Below, piece by piece: positions 1 to 9,932 of a stretch of 64,000 nt of DNA. The DNA lies in assembly GCF_958450345.1 (NCBI RefSeq), contig NC_088783.1, positions 54,288,395-54,352,394 on the forward strand, written 5' to 3'. The position numbers were made by a program, and so were the translations under genes. Source of the DNA: Calliphora vicina (Eukaryota > Arthropoda > Insecta > Diptera > Calliphoridae). Positions within the stretch are counted from its first letter, which is position 1, and each line of letters begins with the position of its first letter. The notes below the pieces were generated by a model. The model made no database searches. It saw only the letters and a list, made by a program, of their open reading frames with translations, and had not been told where the DNA came from.

Positions 1-600
1 TAATTTTAGCTTTTGAGGTCAATTTCTTACATTTCATAATTTCGAACTTAAAAATTTTTAAAAAAAATTTTAAGTTTGAGAATATAAGCTTTTTAATATA
101 TGTTTGAAACTTCGAATTTAATTTCGAAAATTCAAACTTAAGTTCGAAAATTTTTTTAAAGCTGCCAAAATAATCTGTATCACTTAAGGTTATTAAAGAA
201 ATGCTTTTTGTTTGATTTTATCAGTTGTTAACACATTTTCGTGAATTTTTAAATAAGTTTGAATGAAAGCTTTTTAAGACAATGAAATTCATTCCACAAC
301 TTCGACTGGTGTCGACCCAATTTAAATCAAATATATATTTTATTCAGAATAAGTCAGACTTTCAAAATATTCATTAAAATAGAGATTTTAAAAAATAGTT
401 TTAAAGTAATTTCCACCAAAGTTGACAAAAAAAAACGTACTAAAATCCTTTTTTTTCAATATTTTTGAAATCTGTTAATGCAGTTTTATTACTTATTTGG
501 TATGATTTGTAATGATACTCACAGTTTGGAAGGAGTGCTTTGCCAATAAGTAATGGAAATGGTCTTGGTACATTTGTTATTACTTATTTTGTATTTTTTA
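1..600. other. AT-rich sequence, nothing recognised
   Basis: Low-complexity AT-rich DNA with many short TTCGAA/AATTTTT runs near the left edge. I see no open frame of useful length, no terminal repeats and no known repeat family. Confidence 0.5.
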
Positions 601-654
601 ATGAACTTTTAAGTGAAGGTGAAGTTCGGTATTTGCCGAAAGCGCAGTGTATTA

Positions 655-1155
655 TTTATGCATTTTCTCAATTTCGTTTCGAATATTCTCAATATCAATT
701 GGAATTTTCTCAATTTTAAATTGAAGTTCTCAAATTTATTTGGTTTTTTCTCAAATTTATATTGAAATTCTAAATTTTAATTCGCATTTTCTCAATTTTA
801 AATAGAAATTCTCCATTTCATTTCGATTTTTATAATTTTCACATTGAAATTCTCTACATAGATTGGAAACTTTCATAGACCTAACTCAGTTGTCAAGAAA
901 CCCTAAGAGGTTAGAATGTATTGGTAAGAAAAACTATGTGAAAACAAAAGCAACACCATTATGTGTGATTGTTTTGAGTAATTTTTTTGTTTGAGTTTTT
1001 TTTTCTAGTTTTCGCTCTGTGTGTATTTCTCTATGGTTCTCTTTATTGTTTTAATTGGAAATTTTCTGAATTTCAATTTGAAATTTTCAATTTTATTTGG
1101 AATTGTTTCGATTTAAAATTGAAATTCACAATATCATTTGAAATTTTCTTAATCA
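655..1155. repeat. Degenerate AATTTTCTC-type minisatellite
   Basis: Loose tandem copies of a motif like TTGAAATTCTCAATTTTA occur at about 655-855 and again at about 1050-1155, with units of roughly 30-35 bp that have drifted in sequence and length. A MITE-like copy (855..1022) sits between the two blocks. Confidence 0.6.
855..1022. mobile_element. MITE copy 1, diverged (ACATAGAGCGGAAAC family)
   Basis: This is a diverged direct copy of the element at 1166..1310. Both share the body with the run CTATGTGAAAACAAAA and the block TGTGTGATT.TTTTGAGTAAT. Its ends (CTACATAGATTGGAAAC on the left, GTTTTCGCTCTGTG on the right) are mutated versions of the terminal inverted repeat that is perfect in the second copy. 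No coding potential. Confidence 0.6.
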
Positions 1156-1165
1156 TAGAGAAATA

Positions 1166-1310
1166 AACATAGAGCGGAAACTCTGCTGTCAAAAATCTAA
1201 GTTCTGAGATTGTATTAGTAAAAAAACTATGTGAAAACAAAAACAACACTCATATGTGTGATTATTTTGAGTAATATTTTTGTTAGAGTTTTTAGTTTCC
1301 GCTCTATGTT
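1166..1310. mobile_element. MITE copy 2 with 17-bp perfect inverted ends
   Basis: A 145-bp element bounded by perfect 17-bp inverted repeats, AACATAGAGCGGAAACT at 1166..1182 and its complement at 1294..1310. A further copy of the right end (AGTTTCCGCTCTATGT) follows at 1318..1333, so the right terminus has been partly duplicated. No coding capacity. I could not settle the target-site duplication or the superfamily. Confidence 0.7.
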
Positions 1311-1339
1311 TTTTTTTAGTTTCCGCTCTATGTCTTCCT

Positions 1340-2165
1340 CTATGTATTTAATGTTTCCAATTTCAATTAAAAATTGTGTAGTCACATCACTAGTAAAGTA
1401 GTTAGTCAATCGAGTAGATTTCATCCAAACCCCAAGAACTGCAGGGTAGTTTGGTATTTTCATGTGTGTGTAAGTTTACAAATATCTGCGCATTTATTAT
1501 ACATGCAAACCGTGACTTTTTTGTAGTTGTTTTTAGGTTGACAAAGTAAAATATAGACCATCTCCCCCTGACCCAGCTGTTTAGCAAGCAAAAAAAATTA
1601 AACATTGTGAGTTTTTTAGAAATTGTTATCCTGTTTATAACATTATTATCATAAACATTGTTTTTTCCTATATGTACTTTATTTTTCCTTTAAAACCATG
1701 ACTCACATGTGTTATTTTTTTTTTGGGGTTTTGTTTTACAAGTCACTTGTCATATTTTACATTCTTTGCCTTACATTTATCCATTAGTACACATTTCATT
1801 TATAATTTAGTTGAGGTTAAACAGTGGTTTTTCCATAATGTAATATTGATATAATGGTTAAATGTACTTTATGTTTTAGATTTAAATTTGGCTGGTGTAG
1901 ACAGGTGTGAGGTGACAAAATGTGTAGGTGTGCTAAGGGAAATGCTTTTAGAGGGAAATTAATTTATTTGGTTCCAATTTTACCATTTGAGAGCCTGATC
2001 AATTGTGTATGCATTTAGCAATGTATTCCCAAATATCTCTACTGATTCCGTTATCACAAAGTATGAAAGCATTTGGGTTATTTAAAGAAAAATAACACAT
2101 TGGTGCGCACCACTGCTTTAAAGCTAAAATTTCTTCTTCAGTTCATTACATATTCTTAAAGCTTA
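1340..2165. other. Intergenic AT-rich DNA, nothing recognised
   Basis: No long open frame, no terminal repeats and no tandem array. Short open frames on the minus strand around 1402-1605 have no recognisable content. Confidence 0.45.
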
Positions 2166-2812
2166 TTATACCCTTCACCTTCGTGAGAAGGGTATATATA
2201 AGTTTGTCATTCCGTTTGTAATTTCCACAATATAATTTTCAGACCCTATAAAGTATATATATTCTGGATCCTTATAGGTAGCGGAGTCGATTAAGCCATG
2301 TCCGTCTGTCTGTCTGTCTGTTGAAATCAACTTTCCGTAGCCCCCCTAAATAACTTACATACACGATTCATACATCAATATCTCCAGAATTCTTCTGGCT
2401 CAATTGCTATTTAAAATCGAGAAAATCAGTCCACAACTGTCTGATATAAAAGGAAAAAACCAGGACAACCTCGATTTTTTACCTATATCTGGATTGCTAA
2501 GGCATTAATATAGACAGTATGGATATCTAATGATAGATATTTTAAAGGCCTTTGCAACTACGTCTATAAGTAAGTTGGACCTACAATGGGTCAAAATCGG
2601 GAAAAAATATTTTTTAACCCGAATTTTTTTTCACCAAAAGTTTTTTTTCGCTAAATATTAAAAAAAAATTGAAAAAACAATTCGAAAATTTTTTTTTCCA
2701 AAAAATTAAAAAATAAATTTTGTTTACCTAAAAATTTTTATTTTGAAGTATAATTTGGTGAAGAGTTTATAAGATTCGGCAAAGTCGAATATAGCTCTCT
2801 AACTTCTTTTTC
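2166..2812 (-). mobile_element. mini-me-like non-autonomous element, copy a
   Basis: Reading on the minus strand it ends in GGTGAAGGGTATA, the same end as the five plus-strand copies in this window. It shows the mini-me layout known from Diptera: a TA-rich run next to GACCCTATAAAGTATA, a conserved core around GAGTCGATTAAGCCATG (2287..2303), and a GTCY-type microsatellite (GTCTGTCTGTCTG). The far end has the ATTCGGC..GTCGAAT hairpin at about 2774-2790. No coding capacity. This is the only one of the six copies in this orientation. Confidence 0.75.
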
Positions 2813-2900
2813 AAATAATATTATTCCAACTCTTAATAACAGAGCTACTAAAACTTTATTGTCAACTGCCAGTAAATAAATTCATGTCAGTTTTTTACGA

Positions 2901-2906
2901 TTTATT
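2901..2906 (-). promoter_or_regulatory. Possible poly(A) signal of the DUF1091 gene
   Basis: The plus strand reads TTTATT here, giving AATAAA on the minus strand, about 130 nt past the stop codon of the gene at 3037..3682. The base composition makes chance matches likely. Confidence 0.3.
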
Positions 2907-3036
2907 TCCAACCATTTTTTTTTCTTTAACAAAATATTTCCAACCATTTCATTTCTCATATAAAATACATAAAAATATATAAAAAAAAAACAAACTGCAC
3001 ACACATGCATTCCTCAAAACCTTTCATTCTTCACTT

Positions 3037-3682
3037 CTAGCAAGATTTTATCACCGTCGCATTTATTTCATACGTACACTTCAGTATCATGCTCTTGTCC
3101 GGCATCTGTGAGTAGATATTGCCAAACAGACTGTACAGGGTATTGGGCCAGTACATGAACTTCAAAATACCCGTATCCGGGGGCACATGAATATTTTGCA
3201 TCACATAAGTGCCCACTGCCAAGGGGCAATTTAAACTCATGTTGCCCATGCCCTTCTTATTGAACAACATCTGGGCAACATTGTTGAAGATGCGTATACG
3301 TTTGACATAACGCCAAAATTCACACACCTTATAGGTGGAATTGTATAAAATCTTTTTGGCCTCCACCTTAGAGCCTCGCCGGGCATCATTGTTATGTTGA
3401 ACCAATATTAAATTCCACATGGGTATAGCCACCTCCTTAATGACCCGAGTTACCGAGGACAGTGTTTGATTGTTGTGTAGAGTCATGTAAAAACGATAGT
3501 CTGGCGTTTCGGTGGTACGAAATGAAGACATTTTCAAATGATAGCAATGCTTAAAGACAAATAAAATAGCAATTAAAATACAAAATAATTTCATTTTAAT
3601 ATCTTTAACTTACCATCCATATTCCCGGCAGTGAATATATTAACATAAGTGTTATGATAGCAAATCTGTGCGATATTGTCAT
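3037..3682 (-). CDS. Secreted DUF1091-family protein, two exons
   Basis: Exon 1 is 3682..3614 and exon 2 is 3549..3037, joined across a 64-nt phase-0 intron, giving 193 residues. Exon 1 (23 codons) encodes a hydrophobic signal-peptide-like start (MTISHRF, then AIITLMLIYSLPGIW). Reading exon 2 alone upstream gives an in-frame ATG at 3594, but that start lies in the intron. The mature part has five cysteines (about residues 25, 99, 131, 181, 193) and four N-glycosylation sequons (about 50, 93, 126, 186). The order VCEFW, GNMSLNCPL, GTYVMQNIHVP, then a C-terminal LKCTYEINAT matches the DUF1091 pattern of flies, a family that includes secreted proteins such as the CheB group, thought to be related to MD-2/GM2-activator lipid-binding proteins. 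Length fits the family (about 170-200). No neighbour suggests a specific role. Function and ligand are unknown; a lipid-binding extracellular role is inference from the family. Confidence 0.82.
3550..3613 (-). other. Short intron in the DUF1091 gene
   Basis: On the minus strand the donor is ATG/GTAAGTTAAAG and the acceptor is TTTGTCTTTAAG/CAT, with a pyrimidine-rich end and a TTTTAATTG branch-site candidate upstream. At 64 nt it is a typical fly intron, and removing it joins a signal peptide in frame to the conserved domain. Confidence 0.8.
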
Positions 3683-3699
3683 GTCTTCGTTTCAACTCA

Positions 3700-4130
3700 A
3701 ATGACATAATTATTTTTTAGTCTCTATAAAAATTGCCTGTGCTCTAAGCTCATTACCTTTAACATTTCATTGAGTTGTTAAACTATTTTGCAATTTAAAT
3801 TGAAATTTCTATTCTATATTTCCTTTATAATAATAAGGTTTTGTTAATGAGTTTTTAACTACAAAGTGCTTAATTTGTCTAGCCAGATATTTGGAAATAT
3901 TTTTGATTATTTATTTAATAATTTTAATTTTATGATTGGCTACATTATTAGAAACATTATTATCATATTTCACTTATAAATGAGCACAATTATCATTACG
4001 TTTTTGTTATAATGTTAATTATACTCTAGAGCAAATTATTATTTATTGTATAATTTGTTTGATTTATCAATACAAATTTCTGTTTATCTATTTTGAACAC
4101 TAAGAGAAATTGAAAGTAAAAATAAAAAAA
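3700..4130. other. Upstream flank of the DUF1091 gene
   Basis: AT-rich sequence upstream of the minus-strand gene. I could not identify a convincing TATA box or initiator. No other gene or repeat seen. Confidence 0.4.
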
Positions 4131-4435
4131 CAAAACGACTTTTCGATTTTTTAAAAGTCGACTTTTTTAAAAAATTTTGAATGGTCGACTTCTGATATTT
4201 ATAAAGTCGTCTGTACGACTTTCCGAAATTTTTTACTATTTGTCCTATTTTTTTGTAACAATTATATGGTTGCTAGATATTTATTGATAAGAAAAAATGT
4301 TTTTTTTTTGGAATTTTACAATAACATTAAAAACACATTATGTCTTCGACTATTATCGCCTAGTCGACTTTTTGGGATAACGTAATCGATTGGTCGACTT
4401 TTTTGCGACCAAAAAGTCGACATCGACTTTAACAG
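4130..4435. repeat. AGTCGACTTTT-rich stretch, possible old MITE
   Basis: The motif GTCGACTTTT or its complement recurs at about 4157, 4193, 4372, 4396 and 4425, ending with the hairpin-prone GTCGACTTTTTTGCG..AAAAAGTCGAC. A similar pair occurs at 41710-41745 and one at about 5649. The grouping suggests a decayed foldback element, but I found no clean ends. Confidence 0.35.
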
Positions 4436-4823
4436 CTGCTATAAATCTACTAAAGTTACGCGAAATATTACGCGACTACTATTTGTTTCGATCAGCCTTT
4501 ATAAGAGGTTCTAATTTAATAGTGGCATTTTATAGGTATTGCCACAGTCGTAGTTTTAATCAGTATAAAATCAATAAATTCTTTGTTTAATTAAAAAACT
4601 TAAGAATTTCGACTATGTCAAATCTATAAAACATGCGTAGTCAGAGACATTTTTCATATCTGATTGTAGATAAACAAATTTGAACCACTATTACTTTTAT
4701 AATTTTTTCTAAATATGAATAATATTCATTGAATATCCCTAAAAGTTGTAATGTTAGGCATCTTAATTCCTTTAAGAGCATAAACTTTAAATTAGATTCA
4801 TTCTTAATAACAATTTTTTTCTT

Positions 4824-4964
4824 ATGTGGCTTGTGTTGAGAAGAAAATTACCGAAAAAATATTGCCGGGAATTCGTGTACACGTGTAATCCAGAAACGAT
4901 TGGACACGAGCCATTCATGAGCTGTATCCAGAAACTGCCAACAAGGTATTGTAAAATTGTATAG
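4824..4964 (+). CDS. Candidate 46-residue Cys-containing small ORF
   Basis: An ATG-initiated frame reads MWLVLRRKLPKKYC, then a segment with cysteines at residues 14, 21, 34 and 43, ending KIV-stop. The 46 residues include an unusually varied set for this AT-rich region. A GT donor-like site (ACAAG/GTATTG) lies at 4945/4946, so it could instead be part of an exon. There is no strong signal peptide, no recognised family and no obvious promoter. It may be chance. Confidence 0.2.
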   Translation: MWLVLRRKLPKKYCREFVYTCNPETIGHEPFMSCIQKLPTRYCKIV

Positions 4965-5451
4965 AAGAAATCTCCTGTGAAGTAAGCCGATGCAGCCACA
5001 CGAAAGCATTGATAAGGATTAGATTTCTTCTCTAGAGAGTATTCGGTGTGAGTTTGTCATATTCGAAATAAGTTCACTATTTCAAATCATATGGTTGATA
5101 CATCAAGAAAATACATTGATTAATATTAATTTTGTTGTTGAATAATTTAATATTGAGTTTCGGCTGAGTTAAACTAAATTAAAATATTCGTATAAATTTA
5201 AAATTATTCAGCCTAACCACAAAAGACTTAAAGTCGATTTTAAGTCCATAAAAATATTTTAAATTTCGTACCATAAAACAAATTTCCAATATAATTAAAA
5301 ATTCTCTTTTATTATTTTAAAATACACTTTTTGTTTTGAACTTTTATATATATTTTGTTTATTTAATTCTTTTAAATTTATTTTTTTATATTTACATTCA
5401 ATGGAAAATATTTTTTTTTGTATTTGAATGTATGAGTTTTGAAAAGTTGAA
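4965..5451. other. AT-rich intergenic DNA, nothing recognised
   Basis: No terminal repeats or arrays. A Lys/Phe-rich open frame covering 5336..5761 runs through two unrelated repeats and is not a gene. Confidence 0.45.
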
Positions 5452-5578
5452 GTTTACTTGCAGCAAGTCTCTTCGATTCCATTTTAAACTTGCTCGTCTG
5501 TTTACACACAGCAAGTCTGTGTTCAATTTTGTATGTCAAAACCTAATAGACGCCATAGAGAAAATGAGAAAACAAAAA
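5452..5578 (+). repeat. Partial copy of the 9933..10190 element
   Basis: About 127 bp, beginning AGTTTACTTGCAGCAAG and containing GTTTACACACAGCAAG, that closely match 9950..10076 in the same orientation. Only the left-central part of that element is present and neither terminal repeat is. Confidence 0.7.
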
Positions 5579-5711
5579 AGAACAGACAAAGCTTTTTTTA
5601 AAATATTTCTTATGGTACAAAAAAAACAAAAGTTCTATTTTAAAATAAAGTCGACTTTAACAAAAATTAACTTTAAAATTTATTTTATAGTTAGGCTGAT
5701 TGTATACAAAT

Positions 5712-6170
5712 TAGAGTATCCAAAACCGAAAATCGGTCAACCGGCTTTTTCATCTTCTTAAACTCGACCGGTTTCGGGTTTCTTTAACATTTCGATTTTT
5801 TGAAAAACCCGTTTTTGTAAGACGGTTAACCGTTTTTAATGAAATATATTTTCAAAAGCTAATTTAAATATACATATTTTTGAAAAACTTTGATACCATT
5901 TTTAAAAATATTGATTAATTATATAGAAAATTGTAGCATTTGACAATATTTCGTAAAATATATAAAATAATTGCCTTAAGAATTCAAAAATTTTAAAGTA
6001 GCGTATTTTTCATATTTAATAAAAATTTAATATAAACCGGTTAACGGGTTTTTTTGAAGACAAAAACTGAAACCGGATAATCAGTTTTTTTAAAAGATAA
6101 AAATCAAAACCGGTTTTTTCAAAAACACACCTTTTCGGTTAAACCGCAAACCGGTTTTTTGGACACTCTA
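5712..6170. mobile_element. hAT-type MITE with 8-bp target duplication
   Basis: A 459-bp non-coding element. Its left end reads TAGAGTATCCAAAACCG and its right end complement reads TAGAGTGTCCAAAAAACCG, matching the YAGNG start typical of hAT elements. It is flanked by an exact 8-bp duplication, ATACAAAT, at 5704..5711 and 6171..6178, the size expected for hAT insertion. The interior and ends are rich in AACCGG-type motifs, including near-palindromic AAACCGGTT at about 6034, 6110 and 6150, which may be subterminal transposase-binding repeats. No transposase is encoded, so it would need one in trans. Confidence 0.85.
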
Positions 6171-6178
6171 ATACAAAT

Positions 6179-6869
6179 TAATTATTATGTATAAAATTAA
6201 TTTGTTCTTCCAAATTCGTATTGACGTCACAATAACATTAATTGTTATAAATAATTAATAATGACTAAACAGTTTTTTGTAAATAACAAACATTTTACAC
6301 TCATCCCTTATCTGCAGGTCATCATGAAAGGTCAATGAGTGTCATGTTTTTCTAATCAATTTAACAAATCATGAGATTTTGGAAAACAAATTTAAGAAAT
6401 TGTAATGCTTCCCACGAATGATGAAGTTTTAAAACACAATGTGAGCGAACGCGACAGGATTTGCAACACAAGAACGCTGCACTTTGAAAAAATGTATTTA
6501 TTTTGAGAGCTTCAACTCTCTTTTGTTAATGTACTCTATTTTGTTTAGATCGGACCAGTATAAGTTCTAGACTTCTTGTTATTTATTATAATATATTTAG
6601 TCAGCCCTAAATTGTTCTGCATTATTCTGTTAATATTTTTTTTATTTATGTATTTTCAGTGTAGTTTTTTTGCATTACAAAGGAAAGATAAAAAGTTATA
6701 TTCCCGGGACATGTATAATTTATATTTAATGTGTAAATTATGACGATTCTTTATATGTTTTTCTCTGTTCTAAACAATTTGTTTGATAAAATTTGTTCTG
6801 TTTGAAAAATTTATGTTTTATCAATAATTTGTTGTTTATGCTGCACAATTTTATACACCTATCCATACA
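6179..6869. other. AT-rich spacer, nothing recognised
   Basis: Sequence between the hAT-type MITE and the DD37E transposon. No open frame or repeat that I can support. Confidence 0.45.
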
Positions 6870-6871
6870 TA

Positions 6872-8169
6872 AGGAGTGAGATCGAAAAATTCTTAACACA
6901 CGTTTTTCATTACATTTTTTAACCCAAGTATTATTTGAATTTTTTTTTGATCAAGTTACCTTTGAAAAACATGTCAGTTATTATGTGTAATGTCAATTAT
7001 ATTAATTTTTTTGTTAATCTGATTAAAATGAGTGACCAGAAAAAAGTGCGTACTGAAATTATTAAATATTTTCAACAAAACCCAACTTGGTCTTACAAAA
7101 AGTTGGCCAAGCATACAAAGGTCTGCCGTCAAACTGTTTCCAATGTTATTAAACAGTACCGGGAGAACTTGTCAGTTGATAGAAAACCTGGTTCAGGTAG
7201 AAGGAATGGTCCACATGATGTTTCTAAAGCCAAAAAAATAGAACGCATTTTCAAAAGAGCTCCCAACACATCCGGTAGGAAAGCAGCCCGGTTAGCTCAG
7301 TGCTCGGACTATTTGGTACGAAAAGTTAAAGCTAATGCAGGTTTAAAAACATACAAGGCTCAAAAAGTTCCTGACAGGAACGCTACTAAAAATTTAGAGG
7401 CCAAAAACAGAGCACGGAAATTGAAGTCAAGTTTTATAAAAAAATATTCTTGCTGCATAATGGATGACGAAACGTATGTTCTGGCAGATTTTTCGCAACT
7501 TCCAGGTCAAAAATTTTATGTTGCTGATGCTCGAGGGAATGTTGAAGAAAAGTTTAGGACCCAAAAGCAGACAAAATTTCCCAGAAAGTTCTTGGTATGG
7601 CAAGCAATATGCAGTTGCGGCAAAAGAAGCCACTCATTTGTTACAACGGGCTCTATAAATACCGAAATTTACATCAAGGAATGTTTACAAAAAAGGCTGC
7701 TTCCATTCATAAGACTTCATAATGTGTCCACTTATTTTTGGCCTGACTTGGCATCCTGTCACTATGGCAAACAAGCCCTTGAGTGGTACAAGAACAATAA
7801 TGTGGTATTTGTACCAAGAGAGGCAAATCCTCCAAACTGCCCGGAGCTAAGGCCAGTGGAGAGATATTGGGCTCTTGTTAAAAGAGAATTGAAGAGTACA
7901 AAAAAGGTGTCCAAAAGTGTGGTAGATTTTAAACGGAGATGGACTACATGTTCGAGCAAAGTGACAGAAAGCACTATAAAAACGTTAATGGAAGGGTTTC
8001 CGAAAAAGGTTCAAAATTTCATCACTAGTGATTAAAACTATAAAAATAATTTTTTTTGTAAATTGTAATAATAATTTCAATCAAATAAAAAAAAAATTAA
8101 AGCTGTAAGTTTAGTGGTTTCTTTTTTATAAACATATATGTATGTTAAGAATTTTTCGATCTCACTCCT
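6872..8169 (+). mobile_element. Intact Tc1/mariner DD37E-type transposon
   Basis: A 1,298-bp element with perfect 27-bp terminal inverted repeats (starting AGGAGTGAGATCGAAAAA at 6872..6898, complement at 8143..8169) and a TA dinucleotide on each side (6870..6871 and 8170..8171), the hallmark duplication of the Tc1/mariner superfamily. It holds one uninterrupted transposase gene (7028..8035). About 130 bp of AT-rich sequence lies on each side of the gene. Identical ends, an open frame and an intact catalytic triad suggest recent insertion and possible activity; whether it moves is not shown by sequence alone. A decayed relative lies at 15496..16756. Confidence 0.92.
7028..8035 (+). CDS. Tc1/mariner transposase, DD37E triad
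   Basis: 335 residues from the ATG at 7028. The frame is open further upstream (in-frame ATGs at 6971 and 6983), but the decayed copy at 15641 starts at the matching ATG, and the helix-turn-helix follows directly. Residues about 5-50 form the first HTH-like segment (KYFQQNPTWSYKKLAKHT, then CRQTVSNVIKQY); a basic stretch RKPGSGRRNGPH follows at about 53-63. The catalytic core has Asp147 in the IMDDETYV motif, Asp240 in FWPDLASCHYG and Glu278 in RPVERYW. Exactly 37 residues separate the last two, so the triad is DD37E rather than the DD34E of Tc1 or DD34D of mariner. The family cuts and pastes DNA at TA sites, acting in the nucleus. DD37E elements are known from mosquitoes (ITmD37E); assignment to that clade is inference. 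No stops or frameshifts. Confidence 0.92.
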   Translation: MSDQKKVRTEIIKYFQQNPTWSYKKLAKHTKVCRQTVSNVIKQYRENLSVDRKPGSGRRNGPHDVSKAKKIERIFKRAPNTSGRKAARLAQCSDYLVRKVKANAGLKTYKAQKVPDRNATKNLEAKNRARKLKSSFIKKYSCCIMDDETYVLADFSQLPGQKFYVADARGNVEEKFRTQKQTKFPRKFLVWQAICSCGKRSHSFVTTGSINTEIYIKECLQKRLLPFIRLHNVSTYFWPDLASCHYGKQALEWYKNNNVVFVPREANPPNCPELRPVERYWALVKRELKSTKKVSKSVVDFKRRWTTCSSKVTESTIKTLMEGFPKKVQNFITSD

Positions 8170-8340
8170 TATATTTATATTTTGTGGCTGAATAATATTG
8201 AACCATAAAATTATAAAGACTTTGATATAAATTGCTTGATAATTTATCATTTTACCAACACAAGAGAAAAAATTATACAATGACCATAATAAAGAGATAT
8301 TTTTTCATACATATGTATTTATTTATTTATTTATATTCAA

Positions 8341-8540
8341 TTGGTCCATTCACTAGGTCTGCCATCATGTCATATTGTCATAATGTTCTAATATTTCACA
8401 ATGATTTAGAAATATTGTTATGGCTTTTCAACCAAAAAATGTCTCTGTGCCGAACACCTAAGAGTCGGTTAAGCCGAGCCATCGAGTGGTGAAATATTAG
8501 GACAATATGACATGATAGGAGACCTTGTGAATTGACCAAA
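8341..8540. mobile_element. MITE with long (~50 bp) inverted ends
   Basis: A 200-bp element whose left arm (8341..8399, beginning TTGGTCCATTCACTAGG) is the near-complement of its right arm (8489..8540, ending CCTTGTGAATTGACCAA). The arms share ATCATGTCATATTGTC and TAATATTTCAC, with a few substitutions and a small indel. About 90 bp of unique sequence lies between them. I could not identify a target duplication, so the superfamily is unresolved. Confidence 0.8.
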
Positions 8541-9182
8541 TGTATGTTTGTATGTATTATCTGGAGGTCAATTGATATTGATTTAAATATTTTTTAATAT
8601 CTATTATAAATATGATACAATACAAGTTCAAGATTCATCTAACAATCAAACTGAACTTTTGACAGACTTAATTTGTCTTTTGAAGACAATTTAGACAGCC
8701 ACGGTAAAATCTATAGAATTTATGGCCAAAAGCTAAATTATGAAATGGATATGTCTGTACATGAAATGTGTATTAAACAACAATGAAAAAACAAAATTAT
8801 AACACAAATTGTTTTTATCAAATTATACCAATGCAATTGAATTATTTGTCCTTAAATAGGGAGGAAATTTGTTAACAAAAAAAAAAAAAAAATTCAAACA
8901 AAAATGTATCTTAAATTTAAATTATGTATATAATTCACATAAAGATAACTTTATCTTACTAATGTTTTATGTATTTTACCTGTAATTGAAAAAAAATTAT
9001 TAAAAAACAAATATTTATAATAAATTTTCATGTGGAAAAAAAGAAAAATCCTAAGTATTTCTGCATGATTTTTTTTTCATAAAATCATTGACATTTTCTG
9101 CATATATGGGGGAACAGAGTGTACGAGTTTTTAATCTTGTGCAAGTTTGTAAGCTGTAATGTGAGTGTATTTTATTTACATT
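8541..9182. other. AT-rich DNA, nothing recognised
   Basis: Includes an A15 run near 8878 but no repeat family or gene that I can support. Confidence 0.45.
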
Positions 9183-9680
9183 CAGAATTCATCATTAAAT
9201 GAATGAATTCATCATTTTAATGAATTAATTCATCATTAAATGCATGAATTCATCATTTGAATGAATTAATTCATCATTAAATAATGAATTCATCATTAAA
9301 TGAATGAATTCATCATTTGAATGAAAGAATTCATCATTTCAATGAAAGAATTCATTATATCAATGAATTAATTCATCATTAAATGAATGAATTCGTCATT
9401 AAATGAATGAACTCGTCATTAAATGAATGATTTCATCATTAAATAAATGAACTTATCATTTGAATGAATGAATTCATCATTAAATGAATGAATTCACCAT
9501 TAAATGAATGAATTCATGATTTTAATGAATGAATTCATCATTTGAATGAATGAATTCATGATTTAAATGAATGAAATAATCTTTTGAATGAATGAAATCA
9601 TAATTTGAATGAATGAATTCATCATTAAAATGAATTCATCATTAAATGAACGAATTCATCATTAAATGAATTTTTTTATT
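9183..9680. repeat. ~20-bp minisatellite of ATGAATTCATCATTAA type
   Basis: About 25 imperfect copies of a unit like GAATTCATCATTAAATGAAT, with variants TTGAATGAATGAATTCAT. The unit contains the palindrome ATGAATTCAT, so either strand can fold. There is no open frame of note and no terminal structure; it looks like a slippage-expanded satellite. Confidence 0.85.
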
Positions 9681-9932
9681 CATTACGAATTCATTCATAT
9701 TTTAATTCAATTGATAGTTACAGCAAAATTAATGCATTCCAAAAATTATAATTCATTGCATGAATGATTCAAAGATTGATACAAAAATTAATCATTATTT
9801 TACAGCTCTGCTACCTACATACCTCCACAATATTAAATACGCATGAGTTATGAAACGACATTCATGCAAAGGAACAAAAATTATTTACAAAAGCACTTAG
9901 GGTGGCCCATATTTTTCACTTACCGATTTGTA

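Noticed and set aside
3550..3594. ATG at 3594 as start of the DUF1091 protein
   Set aside because: It lies inside a 64-nt intron with good splice sites. Splicing gives a signal peptide in frame, which the longer frame explains only by chance hydrophobic residues.
5336..5761. 141-residue Phe/Lys-rich open frame
   Set aside because: It crosses a dispersed repeat copy and the start of a hAT-type MITE, has no ATG at its start and no domain.
6935..7027. N-terminal extension of the DD37E transposase
   Set aside because: The extra residues before 7028 look like non-coding AT-rich sequence, the frame opens with a non-ATG codon, and the sibling copy supports the ATG at 7028.
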